A stretch of 39,790 nt of DNA from Candidatus Gallipaludibacter merdavium (GTDB taxonomy: Bacteria > Bacteroidota > Bacteroidia > Bacteroidales > Paludibacteraceae), in NCBI GenBank assembly GCA_017694875.1, contig JADIMG010000073.1, positions 1 to 39,790 of the forward strand, in the 5' to 3' direction. Of the stretch, positions 6,770 to 16,100 are shown one piece after another (the stretch's first letter is position 1; each line of letters opens with the position of its first letter). Below the pieces are notes generated by a model. It was not told the DNA's origin and did not search any database. It worked only from the letters and a program-made list of their open reading frames with translations. The position numbers were made by a program, and so were the translations under genes.

Positions 6770-7663
6770 ATGATTGATAGGCGGTATCATAATTATTTGT
6801 TGCTGGAGCGGTCGCTTTCCAAAAAGACGATTGAAGCTTATGAAAGTGACCTGGAGCAGTTGTTGCTTTTTCTTCAACAAAGAGGTGTTGTGCCCGAGAA
6901 GGCAACATTGGATGATTTGCAGGAATTTGTCTATCAGCAAGGTAAACTGGATAAAACCCCGCGTACGCAGGCACGCATGATATCGGGTATCAAATCCTAT
7001 TATAAATATCTGCTTTTTTCTGACGATATTCAGACAGACCCGACTGAATTGCTGGAGATGCCTAAATTGGGTGAACATTTGCCGGAGGTACTCACGCTGG
7101 AAGAAATAGACCGTATGATTGCTGCTATCGACTTGTCGAAAGCAGAAGGTCAGCGTAACCGTGCCATTATAGAAGTGCTCTATGGTTCTGGCTTGCGTGT
7201 TTCAGAACTGGTCAATCTGAAACTGTCCAATATCTATTGGCAGGAAGGCTATATGTTGGTGGAGGGAAAAGGAAGCAAGCAGCGTCTTGTACCCCTTTCC
7301 GATGTAGCTCAACAGCAGTTGAATTATTGGAAAATTGACCGTAATGCTTTGAAAATCAAACCTGGAAATGAAGATTATGTGTTTTTAAACCGTCGGGGTG
7401 GTCAGCTAACCAGAGCTATGATATTCAAGATTGTACAGGACTTGGCAACAGCAGCCGATATCAAGAAGACGGTCAGTCCGCATACTCTGCGACATAGTTT
7501 TGCCACTCATCTGCTTCAGAATGGCGCTAATTTACTGGTCATCCAAAAGTTGCTGGGGCATGAAAGTATCACGACTACCGAGATATATACCCATATGGAT
7601 ATGCGCTATCTGCGTGAGGAGATTCTTAAATATCATCCCCATAACCGACAGAAGAATGAATAG
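6770..7663 (+). CDS. xerD: XerC/XerD-family tyrosine recombinase
   Basis: A 297-residue site-specific recombinase, the usual length of XerD. The N-terminal core-binding domain covers about 1-90 and the catalytic domain the rest. The catalytic set is complete: Arg in GSGLRVSEL, Lys in GKGSKQRLVP, HTLRHSFATHLL (His and Arg), LLGHES (His) and the Tyr nucleophile in TEIYTHMD. XerC/D proteins resolve chromosome dimers at dif; no dif site was identified here. The ATG at 6770 is chosen over an in-frame TTG at 6698 because the family begins close to RRYHNYLLLE and because a promoter box overlaps the extra region. Its last 8 bases overlap the start of the next gene, so the two are translationally linked. 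Whether it is the housekeeping XerD or an integrase-like paralogue cannot be settled from the window. Confidence 0.85.
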   Translation: MIDRRYHNYLLLERSLSKKTIEAYESDLEQLLLFLQQRGVVPEKATLDDLQEFVYQQGKLDKTPRTQARMISGIKSYYKYLLFSDDIQTDPTELLEMPKLGEHLPEVLTLEEIDRMIAAIDLSKAEGQRNRAIIEVLYGSGLRVSELVNLKLSNIYWQEGYMLVEGKGSKQRLVPLSDVAQQQLNYWKIDRNALKIKPGNEDYVFLNRRGGQLTRAMIFKIVQDLATAADIKKTVSPHTLRHSFATHLLQNGANLLVIQKLLGHESITTTEIYTHMDMRYLREEILKYHPHNRQKNE

Positions 7664-10064
7664 TTGGCTACATAGAGTTGTGTTGTTTGTTTGTTGTTTC
7701 TTTGCTTTAGAATCTCTTATAGCTCAGGAAACTATTGTTGTCGGGCAGGTGCTTGACAAGTTGAGCGGCGAGCCGGTTGCTTATGCCAACGTTTATTTTA
7801 AAAACACGAAAATCGGTACAGCTTCCAATGATGAGGGATGGTTTTTGCTGCGTACATCTGAGCAGCATCCCAAGCAGTTGTTGGTATCAGCCATTGGTTA
7901 CAAGACAATGCGCTTTAAGGTTGAGCCTGGTCAATATGTAGGACTCCAGGTGGAGCTTTCTGAAGATAATGCCATTTTGCAGGAGGTTGTGGCCATGCCC
8001 GGCGTCAATCCGGCATGGGATATTTTGGAACAGGTGCGCATTCATGCTTTTGACAATAGCATACGTCAACATCCTGAACTTGTTTATCGTATGCAGGAAG
8101 AGACGGATTTGTTTGTAAGTCACATTTCTTCCAAAAATATGAAGCGCTCTTTTTGGAAACAATTTTCCAAAGGCGTGATTGCTGCGGAGGATTCTACATT
8201 ATTGTTACCGATATATAGTAAGACGAACGAAAGCATAATGTGTGGCAAGCAAGAAAGGGATACGCTTTCAGTTGTACAGTTAGACGGTTTCTTGGGTAGC
8301 GAATCCATGGAGCTATTACTCGCACCTTTTGAAGAGCCGATAGATTTCTATAAAAACAGCATTCCATTGTTTCGCCATAGCTTCATCAGTCCTCTTGCCA
8401 GCAACGGTAAGGCCTATTATCATTATTTTTTGATTGACAGTTTGGCAACAGACCGAGGCAAAGCCTACCATATCAGGTTTCGTCCTTCCACCAACGGCAT
8501 GTTGGCCTTTAGGGGGGATATGTGGATTGATTCAACAACTTATGGATTGCAGGAGATCCACGTTGAGTTGCCCGATCACATTCATTTGAATTATGTGAAG
8601 CAGCTTTCCATTCATCAGCAATTTTCCATGCAGGCACAGACGCCATTCCTACCTGTCAGCATGCGTACGTCTGCGTTGATGGATTATGTTTTTGCATCGG
8701 ATACTCTCTCCGGTTCTTTTCCTACCTTATTGTATGAACGCAGATTGGTTCAGCCTAATCATGCGGATACGCTCCATACTCTGTATGTGCAGTCTCCTAC
8801 CGTACGTCAGCGTATTGGAGAGGAGCAGATGAAGGCAGCAATGGACAGCCTGTATAATGTGCCGTTTGTGCGTTTTGCCCGATGGGTAGCCGAACCTTTT
8901 CTGACCAACTATCTTTCGCTTGGTTATGTGGATTTGGGTAGAATGAGCGATATCATTTCATTTAACCCCATTGAAACAATGCGTCTGGGTATTCCTTTTC
9001 GTACGTCAGATTGGTTATGCCCTTATTTCTCCGTAGGGGGATATGGCATATATGGATTTAAGGATAAAGTGTGGAAATACGGGGCTTATGTGCAAGCTAA
9101 ATTACCTGTGCAGACTTTGCATCAGATGAAAGTTGGTATTGTGGATGATTACACTTGGACAGACTTCAACTATTTCGATTTGTTCAAGCGTGAAAACGCC
9201 AGCGGCTATGGTTACCAGGATTTTACTACTTCCATCATGTTTGCATTTGAGCCGGCGCTTCATTATCAAAGGAAGCAGGAACTTTATCTCCAATTGCAGG
9301 ATGAATGGAGCGATAATTTTGAGACCAGATTGTCTTATTATGGCGGCTACCGGCATTATGGTGACCCCTTGCAAAATTATTATTCCACCCCTTATTATAC
9401 TTATCATTCCGTTGTATTGTCAGGACGTCTATCCTTTGATGAACGCATATATGATGCCTATTTTCAGCGTTTTTATATTCATAACTATAAACCGGTGATA
9501 ACGTTAGGTTTGGAAGGGGGAGCGTATAAAATGCAGACCGGAGACTATCATCATTATGGAAAGGTGCACTTGGCTGTGCGGCAACGTGTTCCCTTAGGTT
9601 TGGCGGGAGAGCTTTCCTATCTGGCAGAAGGCGGGTGTATTTTTGGAGCGGTTCCTTATCCTATGCTTGAGATTATGCATGGAAACCAGACTTGGGCATT
9701 TGATCATTACCGCTTTACATTGATGGATAATCTGGAATTTGCAGCAGACCGTTATGTAACTTTATATGCCTTGTGGAATATGCAAGGGCTTCTGTTTAAT
9801 CGCATACCATGGGTAAACCGTCTGAACCTGCGTGAGATTGTGTCTTGCAAAATGGCATATGGTACTCTTTCCCAACAGCACTCCAGCATCCTTGCGTTGC
9901 CTTCTACCATGAAAGCTCCATCTATTCCTTATCTGGAGGTGGGTGTGGGTATTGCTAATATTTTGAGGGTATGCACAGTCCAGAGTGTATGGCGGGTGAC
10001 CAACAGGAGCCAGTCAGAAGCTCCATTATGGGGTATCCGATTCTGTTTTGAGTTAGGCATGTAA
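7656..10064 (+). CDS. DUF5686-type outer-membrane protein with carboxypeptidase-regulatory-like domain
   Basis: An 802-residue protein with a signal peptide (residues 1-23, ending SLIAQ). A carboxypeptidase-regulatory-like beta-sandwich follows (about 25-105: VVGQVLDKLSGEPVAYANVYF). The long remainder, rich in aromatic residues and short strand patterns, ends FCFELGM with the final pattern typical of an outer-membrane barrel. The arrangement matches the DUF5686 family of Bacteroidetes. The first 75 codons of the longer open frame lie inside the recombinase gene and are rejected; the ATG at 7656 overlaps that gene's stop. The function of the family is not known to me; a barrel in the outer membrane is inferred. 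Confidence 0.8.
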   Translation: MNSWLHRVVLFVCCFFALESLIAQETIVVGQVLDKLSGEPVAYANVYFKNTKIGTASNDEGWFLLRTSEQHPKQLLVSAIGYKTMRFKVEPGQYVGLQVELSEDNAILQEVVAMPGVNPAWDILEQVRIHAFDNSIRQHPELVYRMQEETDLFVSHISSKNMKRSFWKQFSKGVIAAEDSTLLLPIYSKTNESIMCGKQERDTLSVVQLDGFLGSESMELLLAPFEEPIDFYKNSIPLFRHSFISPLASNGKAYYHYFLIDSLATDRGKAYHIRFRPSTNGMLAFRGDMWIDSTTYGLQEIHVELPDHIHLNYVKQLSIHQQFSMQAQTPFLPVSMRTSALMDYVFASDTLSGSFPTLLYERRLVQPNHADTLHTLYVQSPTVRQRIGEEQMKAAMDSLYNVPFVRFARWVAEPFLTNYLSLGYVDLGRMSDIISFNPIETMRLGIPFRTSDWLCPYFSVGGYGIYGFKDKVWKYGAYVQAKLPVQTLHQMKVGIVDDYTWTDFNYFDLFKRENASGYGYQDFTTSIMFAFEPALHYQRKQELYLQLQDEWSDNFETRLSYYGGYRHYGDPLQNYYSTPYYTYHSVVLSGRLSFDERIYDAYFQRFYIHNYKPVITLGLEGGAYKMQTGDYHHYGKVHLAVRQRVPLGLAGELSYLAEGGCIFGAVPYPMLEIMHGNQTWAFDHYRFTLMDNLEFAADRYVTLYALWNMQGLLFNRIPWVNRLNLREIVSCKMAYGTLSQQHSSILALPSTMKAPSIPYLEVGVGIANILRVCTVQSVWRVTNRSQSEAPLWGIRFCFELGM

Positions 10065-10164
10065 TGTTCCATTTTGATATTTTTTTGCGGAATAATATTC
10101 ATTATTTGACAGAAGATTCCTATATTTGTCAACGGATTTCACACCATCTCAAAAAACAACAACG

Positions 10165-12879
10165 ATGAAACGATTTGTGGATATAGTGTTAAGTGCTATC
10201 ATCGTGTGGCTGTTATTATCGCTTCATGCATGTACAGACAGGAAAAATAAGGTCTATCGTATAGGCCTTTCGCAGTGCATGACTGATGATGCCTGGAGAC
10301 AGGCTATGATCAGGGATGCCGAATTGGAAATCTTGAATTACGACAATATTGAGCTTGTAGTCAGGAGTGCAGACAGTGACCCCCATAAGCAGGAAGAACA
10401 AATCAACGAATTGATTGATTTGGGTGTGGATGTCCTTATTATTTCCCCTCTCTCCAGTGAGATGACCCCGATTGTAGAGAAAGTTTGCAAGCAGGGGGTA
10501 AAGGTGATTGTAACGGATAGAAAGGTTAATACTGATTGTTACAGCTCATTTATAGCGCCAGATAATTATGAAATAGGTTATAATGCAGGAATATACGCAT
10601 CTAAGCTTTTGAATGACATGTCGCGTCCTCTTATTATGGAAGTGTGGGGATCTCAGAACAGTTCGCCTGCATTTGACCGCCACAACGGATTTTTGGATGC
10701 ACTCCGTCAGCAAGGAATCCAGCCAACATTTTATCCTATTTATGGTGAATGGCACCCCGACACAGCAGCAGTACGTCTTAACAATGTGGAAGACTCTCTG
10801 ATATTTTCACGTATCAATCTTATTTATTGCCATAATGATATGATGGGTATTGCTACGCGAAATTTTCTGGATGCCCATCATTATCCTGTTCCCTCCATTT
10901 TAGGTGTTGATGCTGTGGCCGGTGCAGGTCTTGAGGCCGTGGCTGATGGTAGGATTACCGCATCATTCCTTTATTCCACAGGAGGTGCCGAGGTGATTCA
11001 AACGGCCTATAAGCTTATTATGGGAGAGGAAGTGCAGCATGCCGTAAAGTTGCGTACAGCAGTCATTGACCAACGCACTGCCCAGACCATGCTATTGCAG
11101 ACAGCTCGTATCAATGACTATCAGCAGAGTATAATTCGTCAGCAAAGCAGGATTCAGTTGTTGAATGAGCGCTTTAGTTTTTTGCGAAATTCCTTGGCAA
11201 CTATTTTGTTCCTTTTGTGTGTAACGGCAGTCTTATTGTTTATTCTGTTTCGTACGAATAAGACCATCAAGAAGAGAAATGCAGAACTGAAAGAGAAAAA
11301 CCGCCGCGAGGAAGAGCAAAGCCGGAAACTGATAGCCATGAACGCAGAAATCAAGCATGCAACCAGTGAAAAAATCAATTTCTTTACTGATTTGTCGCAT
11401 GAAATCCGTACGCCTCTCACTTTGGTCGTTGCGCCACTGCCTCGCATCAAGGCTGCAGTGCCAGAGCAACTTATGCCAGAAATGGAGATGGTGGAGAAAA
11501 ATGCTACTCGCTTGTTGAAAATTGTCAACCAGATGTTGGATTTGCAGCGTATAGAGAGTGGCAACGTGCAACCCAAAATTATACAGCAGGATTTTGTTCC
11601 TTTTATCCGTGAGGTTAAAATGTATTTTGACGGGATTGCCCGCATAAACGATATAGATTATAATCTGTCGATTAATTTTGATGGTCCGCTACTTCTGCCT
11701 TTTGACAAGGACTTGATAGAGAAGGTGTTTATCAATCTATTGTCGAATGCCTTTAAGTACACTCCTCAAGGAGGCAGTATTCATTTGTCTGTTTCACAAG
11801 ATAGTTTGCAGTTGATTTGTTGTGTTGAGGATTCCGGTCCAGGCATACCAGAGGACTTGCGCGAGAATATATTTGAACGCTTTTGTACTTCTTCCAATCA
11901 GGTGGGTACGGGCATAGGACTGCATTTGGTGAAAAAGTTCGTGTTGATGCATGGAGGTAATGTGTCTTTGGTTGAAGGCACTCTGGGTGGAGCGTCCTTT
12001 AAAGTACAATTACCTTTAATACAGGAAAATGCAGTTTCAGAACCAAGCTTGCCCAAAATTGAAGAGCAGGACGCCTTGACCAATGAAATGTTGGCAGAGC
12101 ATTATGATTATCATATTTTGGTAGTAGATGACAACGAGGATATTCGTTTATTATTACAAAGGGAATTGCGTGATAATTTTAATGTAACCGTAGTATCGAG
12201 CGCAGAAGAGGCGTTAGCTGTTCTTGATAGAGAAAGTATCTCGTTGGTATTGTCCGACGTGGTGATGGAAGGGATGAACGGTTATGATTTATGTAAATCT
12301 ATCCGTAGCGATTTGCGTTATTGTCATATACCCGTTTTGCTTTTAACGGCACTCAATGATGAGAGCCAACGCATATTTGGAACATCTGTTGGTGCAGATG
12401 GGTATATTCAGAAGCCATTCCATATACAATATTTGAAGGTGAAGATTATCCGTTGCATGGAAAATAGGCGTTTGATGCGTGCCCGAATGCTGGAAAATGT
12501 TGGAAAACTAAGTCCGGATGTTGATGATAATCCTGACGTTACCAATAGTATGGATGATAAATTTCTCAAACGGATTTATGAGATTGTCGAGAATGCCTAT
12601 CCTGATGTCAATTATAATGTTGAACGTATAAGTGAGGAACTCCATTTGTCACGTGGACATTTTTCGCGCAAACTTAAAGAATTGACAGGGACAACACCTG
12701 TTGAGTTTTTGCGCAACTATCGTTTGAAAAAGGCGACAGAATTGTTGCTGACCCGCCAATATGCCATTTCTGAGGTGGTGTATAGGACTGGTTTTTCTTC
12801 TCCTGCCTATTTCTCCAAGTGTTTTAAAGATGCCTTTGGAAAAACACCGACAGAGTACGTTGCAGAGAAATCTGAGTAA
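10165..12879 (+). CDS. Hybrid two-component regulator with periplasmic sugar-binding-protein sensor
   Basis: A 904-residue one-protein signalling system. The N-terminus is a signal segment, then a LacI/ribose-binding-type periplasmic domain (about 30-320: YRIGLSQCMTDDAWR, DVLIISPLSS, LGVDAVAGAGLEAV), a membrane helix near 335-360, and a coiled linker. Next comes a HisKA domain with SHEIRTPL (His412), an ATPase domain (NLLSNAFKY, DSGPGIPE, GTGIGLHLV), a receiver with Asp698 in LSDVVMEGMNG and Lys in QKPF, and a C-terminal AraC-type DNA-binding domain. All key residues are present. Such proteins usually sense a sugar and switch on a neighbouring polysaccharide-utilisation locus, as BT1754 does with fructose in B. 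thetaiotaomicron. Here no susC/susD or glycoside hydrolase is nearby. The ATG at 10165 is preferred to the TTG at 10126, which overlaps a TATATTTG box at 10121-10128. Confidence 0.95.
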   Translation: MKRFVDIVLSAIIVWLLLSLHACTDRKNKVYRIGLSQCMTDDAWRQAMIRDAELEILNYDNIELVVRSADSDPHKQEEQINELIDLGVDVLIISPLSSEMTPIVEKVCKQGVKVIVTDRKVNTDCYSSFIAPDNYEIGYNAGIYASKLLNDMSRPLIMEVWGSQNSSPAFDRHNGFLDALRQQGIQPTFYPIYGEWHPDTAAVRLNNVEDSLIFSRINLIYCHNDMMGIATRNFLDAHHYPVPSILGVDAVAGAGLEAVADGRITASFLYSTGGAEVIQTAYKLIMGEEVQHAVKLRTAVIDQRTAQTMLLQTARINDYQQSIIRQQSRIQLLNERFSFLRNSLATILFLLCVTAVLLFILFRTNKTIKKRNAELKEKNRREEEQSRKLIAMNAEIKHATSEKINFFTDLSHEIRTPLTLVVAPLPRIKAAVPEQLMPEMEMVEKNATRLLKIVNQMLDLQRIESGNVQPKIIQQDFVPFIREVKMYFDGIARINDIDYNLSINFDGPLLLPFDKDLIEKVFINLLSNAFKYTPQGGSIHLSVSQDSLQLICCVEDSGPGIPEDLRENIFERFCTSSNQVGTGIGLHLVKKFVLMHGGNVSLVEGTLGGASFKVQLPLIQENAVSEPSLPKIEEQDALTNEMLAEHYDYHILVVDDNEDIRLLLQRELRDNFNVTVVSSAEEALAVLDRESISLVLSDVVMEGMNGYDLCKSIRSDLRYCHIPVLLLTALNDESQRIFGTSVGADGYIQKPFHIQYLKVKIIRCMENRRLMRARMLENVGKLSPDVDDNPDVTNSMDDKFLKRIYEIVENAYPDVNYNVERISEELHLSRGHFSRKLKELTGTTPVEFLRNYRLKKATELLLTRQYAISEVVYRTGFSSPAYFSKCFKDAFGKTPTEYVAEKSE

Positions 12880-13043
12880 TAGGTTTATGCTATTTATTGT
12901 TTTCAGGAACGGGTAGTTGTTCTATTTCCAAGTTTTTCTAAGTCCTGTTTCCTAATAATTATTTTAGAGGTAATTTTAGGTGTTTGTTGGTGCGAATATA
13001 TTACATGCAATCTGTTTTCTGTTTTTGTTCGCAAAGAGTTAAC

Positions 13044-13056
13044 AAAAAAAAAAAAA
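13044..13056 (+). repeat. 13-A homopolymer tract upstream of a promoter
   Basis: An uninterrupted run of 13 A lies 22 bp before the -33 element of the promoter of the giant secreted protein. Such tracts are prone to length change and can also act as an A-rich upstream element for RNA polymerase. Confidence 0.85.
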
Positions 13057-13077
13057 CAGAAATTTTATTTTGGAAAA

Positions 13078-13108
13078 ATTGCTGTTGTGATGTAAGAGTT
13101 TATCTTTG
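13078..13108 (+). promoter_or_regulatory. Putative promoter of the giant secreted protein
   Basis: ATTG at 13078-13081, a 19-bp spacer and TATCTTTG at 13101-13108. The leader would be about 53 nt to the ATG at 13168. Confidence 0.6.
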
Positions 13109-13167
13109 CTTGATTAATGATTAACTGTAACCTGAATTGTTAACTTTTGCTCTTTGTTTTATATTTT

Positions 13168-16100
13168 ATGCCTAAACTATTGAGATTGTGTTTAAAAACA
13201 ACATTTGTGTGTTTTGCTATGTTTTTGAGCTATGTTGTACAAGCTCAGGAAATGTACAAGGTAGTTCCATTGAATAATTTGCAAGAAGGTGATAGAGTGA
13301 TTCTCTCTGTCAAGAGAACGGATGGATTTATGTATCCATTAACCAATGGTGAATTGCGTTTTGGTAAAGAAGGGACAGAGCTGCCTTATGGTGAAAGTTC
13401 GGTTTGGTGGATAGTGGAGCGTAACGGTAGTTATTTGCGTTTTAAGAATCTGGCAACAAACAGTTATTTGGCGGTGGAGGAATGGGAAGAAGATAAAGGA
13501 TGGGGAAGAAAACGAAGAAAAGGAACATTACTACATAAAGCAAATGGGACTGCTACGGAGTGGGAGTTGATTTCTTTGTCAGGATCTTTGGGTATATCAT
13601 TACGAAACAAAAAAAGAGGAAACGATGATATTGGTCCTGTATTGGGTGACGTGGGTTCCCCTATTTATTACGATATTACCCCAGCAGTACCATCCAATGG
13701 TACTTTGTTTAGCCTGACTAATTCAATCAATGCTTCGCATACTAACCGTACGCCTTTTGTCGGTATTATATTGCTTCCGAATAGCCCCAATCGTTTCCAG
13801 CATTATGTGGGGCATACCGAGACATCGCTTGATGCACGTGGACTTCAGAAAGTGCATGAATTCCATCAGGATGTCTATTTGGCACCGAACGAGCAGATAC
13901 GCTTGGTTTCACCCAATTACCGTTCTTTTTACCATTATGCCCGTTGGTTTGACTATGGTAATGAGAGCGGAGACAATACAGATGGGCAGTTGCTCTATCC
14001 CGAGTTCGTTTTTGATCAGATACCGTCTACGGTGGAAATAGAAGAATATACCATAGGCGGCACCGTGATTTTTAACAAACAAGAACCAGCTGAGAATTCT
14101 TACACGACTTATCCTCTCTATACCATGCAAGGAGAACAGGCGCGTCAAGTGGCGCTGGAGCAGTCACTTTATATGAATTATGTACGAGGAACGATAAAAA
14201 TGGACGGAGTGGAATATTCAACCTTAAAAGAGCCCACTCTGTCACAACGAATGGTTTTTAATATCCGTCCTGCAAAAGAGATGGCAGACCGTTTGTCTAT
14301 ATGTGTAGGAAATGATAATTATTTGGAGGAATACAATCTTATTGCTCCTGTGGGAAGGACAATTTATATTGGCCCACAATATGAGTTTAATGGAGGAAAG
14401 TTCCCCAATTATTATGTACTACACAATGGGACTTTGGTTAATTTGAAAAGTGGTACATGGAGATGGTATAGAGAGGGCTCACAACAGGCAATGGATATAG
14501 CCAACAATCGTTTTGTCAAGGCAGTTAGCAATACTTCTACCACAACCTATACTTTGAGATGCACGTATGGTGGCACTACGTATAATGTTGCCAGATTTGT
14601 GGTGCAGTTTGTTCCTGCCGATCAGGTTGGACCTTATGAGGGACTGGGTGAGGGGCAGCTGGTGGGTTTGGATTTATTGACCGAAGAGCATTTTAATTTT
14701 ACGCAGCCAGGTAGTAGTGTGGTTTCTTATTACAATTATCCTTTTGCTGCGGAGGAATCAACATATGGCTTCCATTACCATGATTTACAAGAGGATGGTC
14801 TTCGTGCAGATAAAGCAAGTACAACATGGGGGGTAGCTAAGGGACCTTACTGGTCGGAATATGCTTTTATCAATTCTACAGCGACAATAGAATTGGATTT
14901 CCTGCATTCCATTGCTAATCGTGATGGAGTGAGTTTGGGCTATTTTCTTTATGTAGATGGATCGGAAACTCCTGGTAACGTATTTCGTTTGTCTATTCCT
15001 GCTACATTATGCCCTGGTGGAACAATGTATTTTTCTGCTTATGTGGCAAGTTTGAATAATGGTTCATCAGCAGCTGCCCCAAACCTTGATTTTATTGTAT
15101 TGGGATATGATACAGATGGTAATGAACATGTGCTGACTACATATACGACAGGAGAGTTTGGTAATGGTAGTGCTGGTTCTGGCAATGAAGCTGGTAAATG
15201 GCTGCATGTGCTGTTTCCTGTGACAATAGAAGGGGGCGTGGAATATACTAATTTCGCATTGCGAATAACCAATAAGGGCAAAAATTCAACAGGTAATGAT
15301 TTTGCCATTGATGATATAGAGATATATGCCAGTAAACCTGCACTGATGGTATCACAAGCCAGTATTGGCATTGATGAATGCTATGAAACAGAAGGCGATG
15401 AGATTTGGACTTTTTTGCGCGTTGATTATTTGGCTGCACAGCTAGGTGGCAATAATTTGTATTATCAATGGACAAATACCAATGATTTTTCTGTACTCCC
15501 TATGGAATATTACGGGGAGAGTGAAGACAATAATTATGGGGCAATTGTCTTACCTCAAAAAGATGAAGATTTCACTAATGGGGTTTATCCCACATTTGCC
15601 AGCATAACAGAATTTGATACATATGTAAAGCAGAGCAGTCTGTATAATGCAATAGGATATATCAAGGAGAAAAATGCAGAAGGCACAGACCAATATATGC
15701 TTTATATTGCCACTAAAGGCTATTTAAGTCCAGGCTATTTATATACAGCTTATATATCAACAGACCCGAATAATTTGCAAACAGCAACGTGTGGATGGAG
15801 TTCCGATTTGCGTATTGTGGGTAAAGCTTATGTTGAGATGAATGATGGTATTATATTGCCGGCAGATCCTTATAAGGTGGAAGGTAATAGGATTCATTAT
15901 TTGAAGGTAAAAATGCAGACAACAGAAGGTGGGTTACAAGTCTATACACCAAAAGCAGCGTGGCTATGGGGTGATGAAGCACTTGTAAATCAAAACCAAA
16001 GCATATATGGTGGTACGTATGATGAGGTCTGTGCAGCTATACAGGCAGTTATTAATAATGATCCGGGAAAAACACAAGAGCAGGAAGATATGGTAGATAA

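Noticed and set aside
7431-7655. 75-codon N-terminal extension of the DUF5686-type gene
   Set aside because: It lies wholly in the recombinase gene in another frame, and a signal peptide begins at 7656.
10105-10128. Full promoter for the hybrid regulator (TTTG and TATATTTG)
   Set aside because: The spacer is only 12 bp; only the -7 box fits, so it is not listed as a feature.
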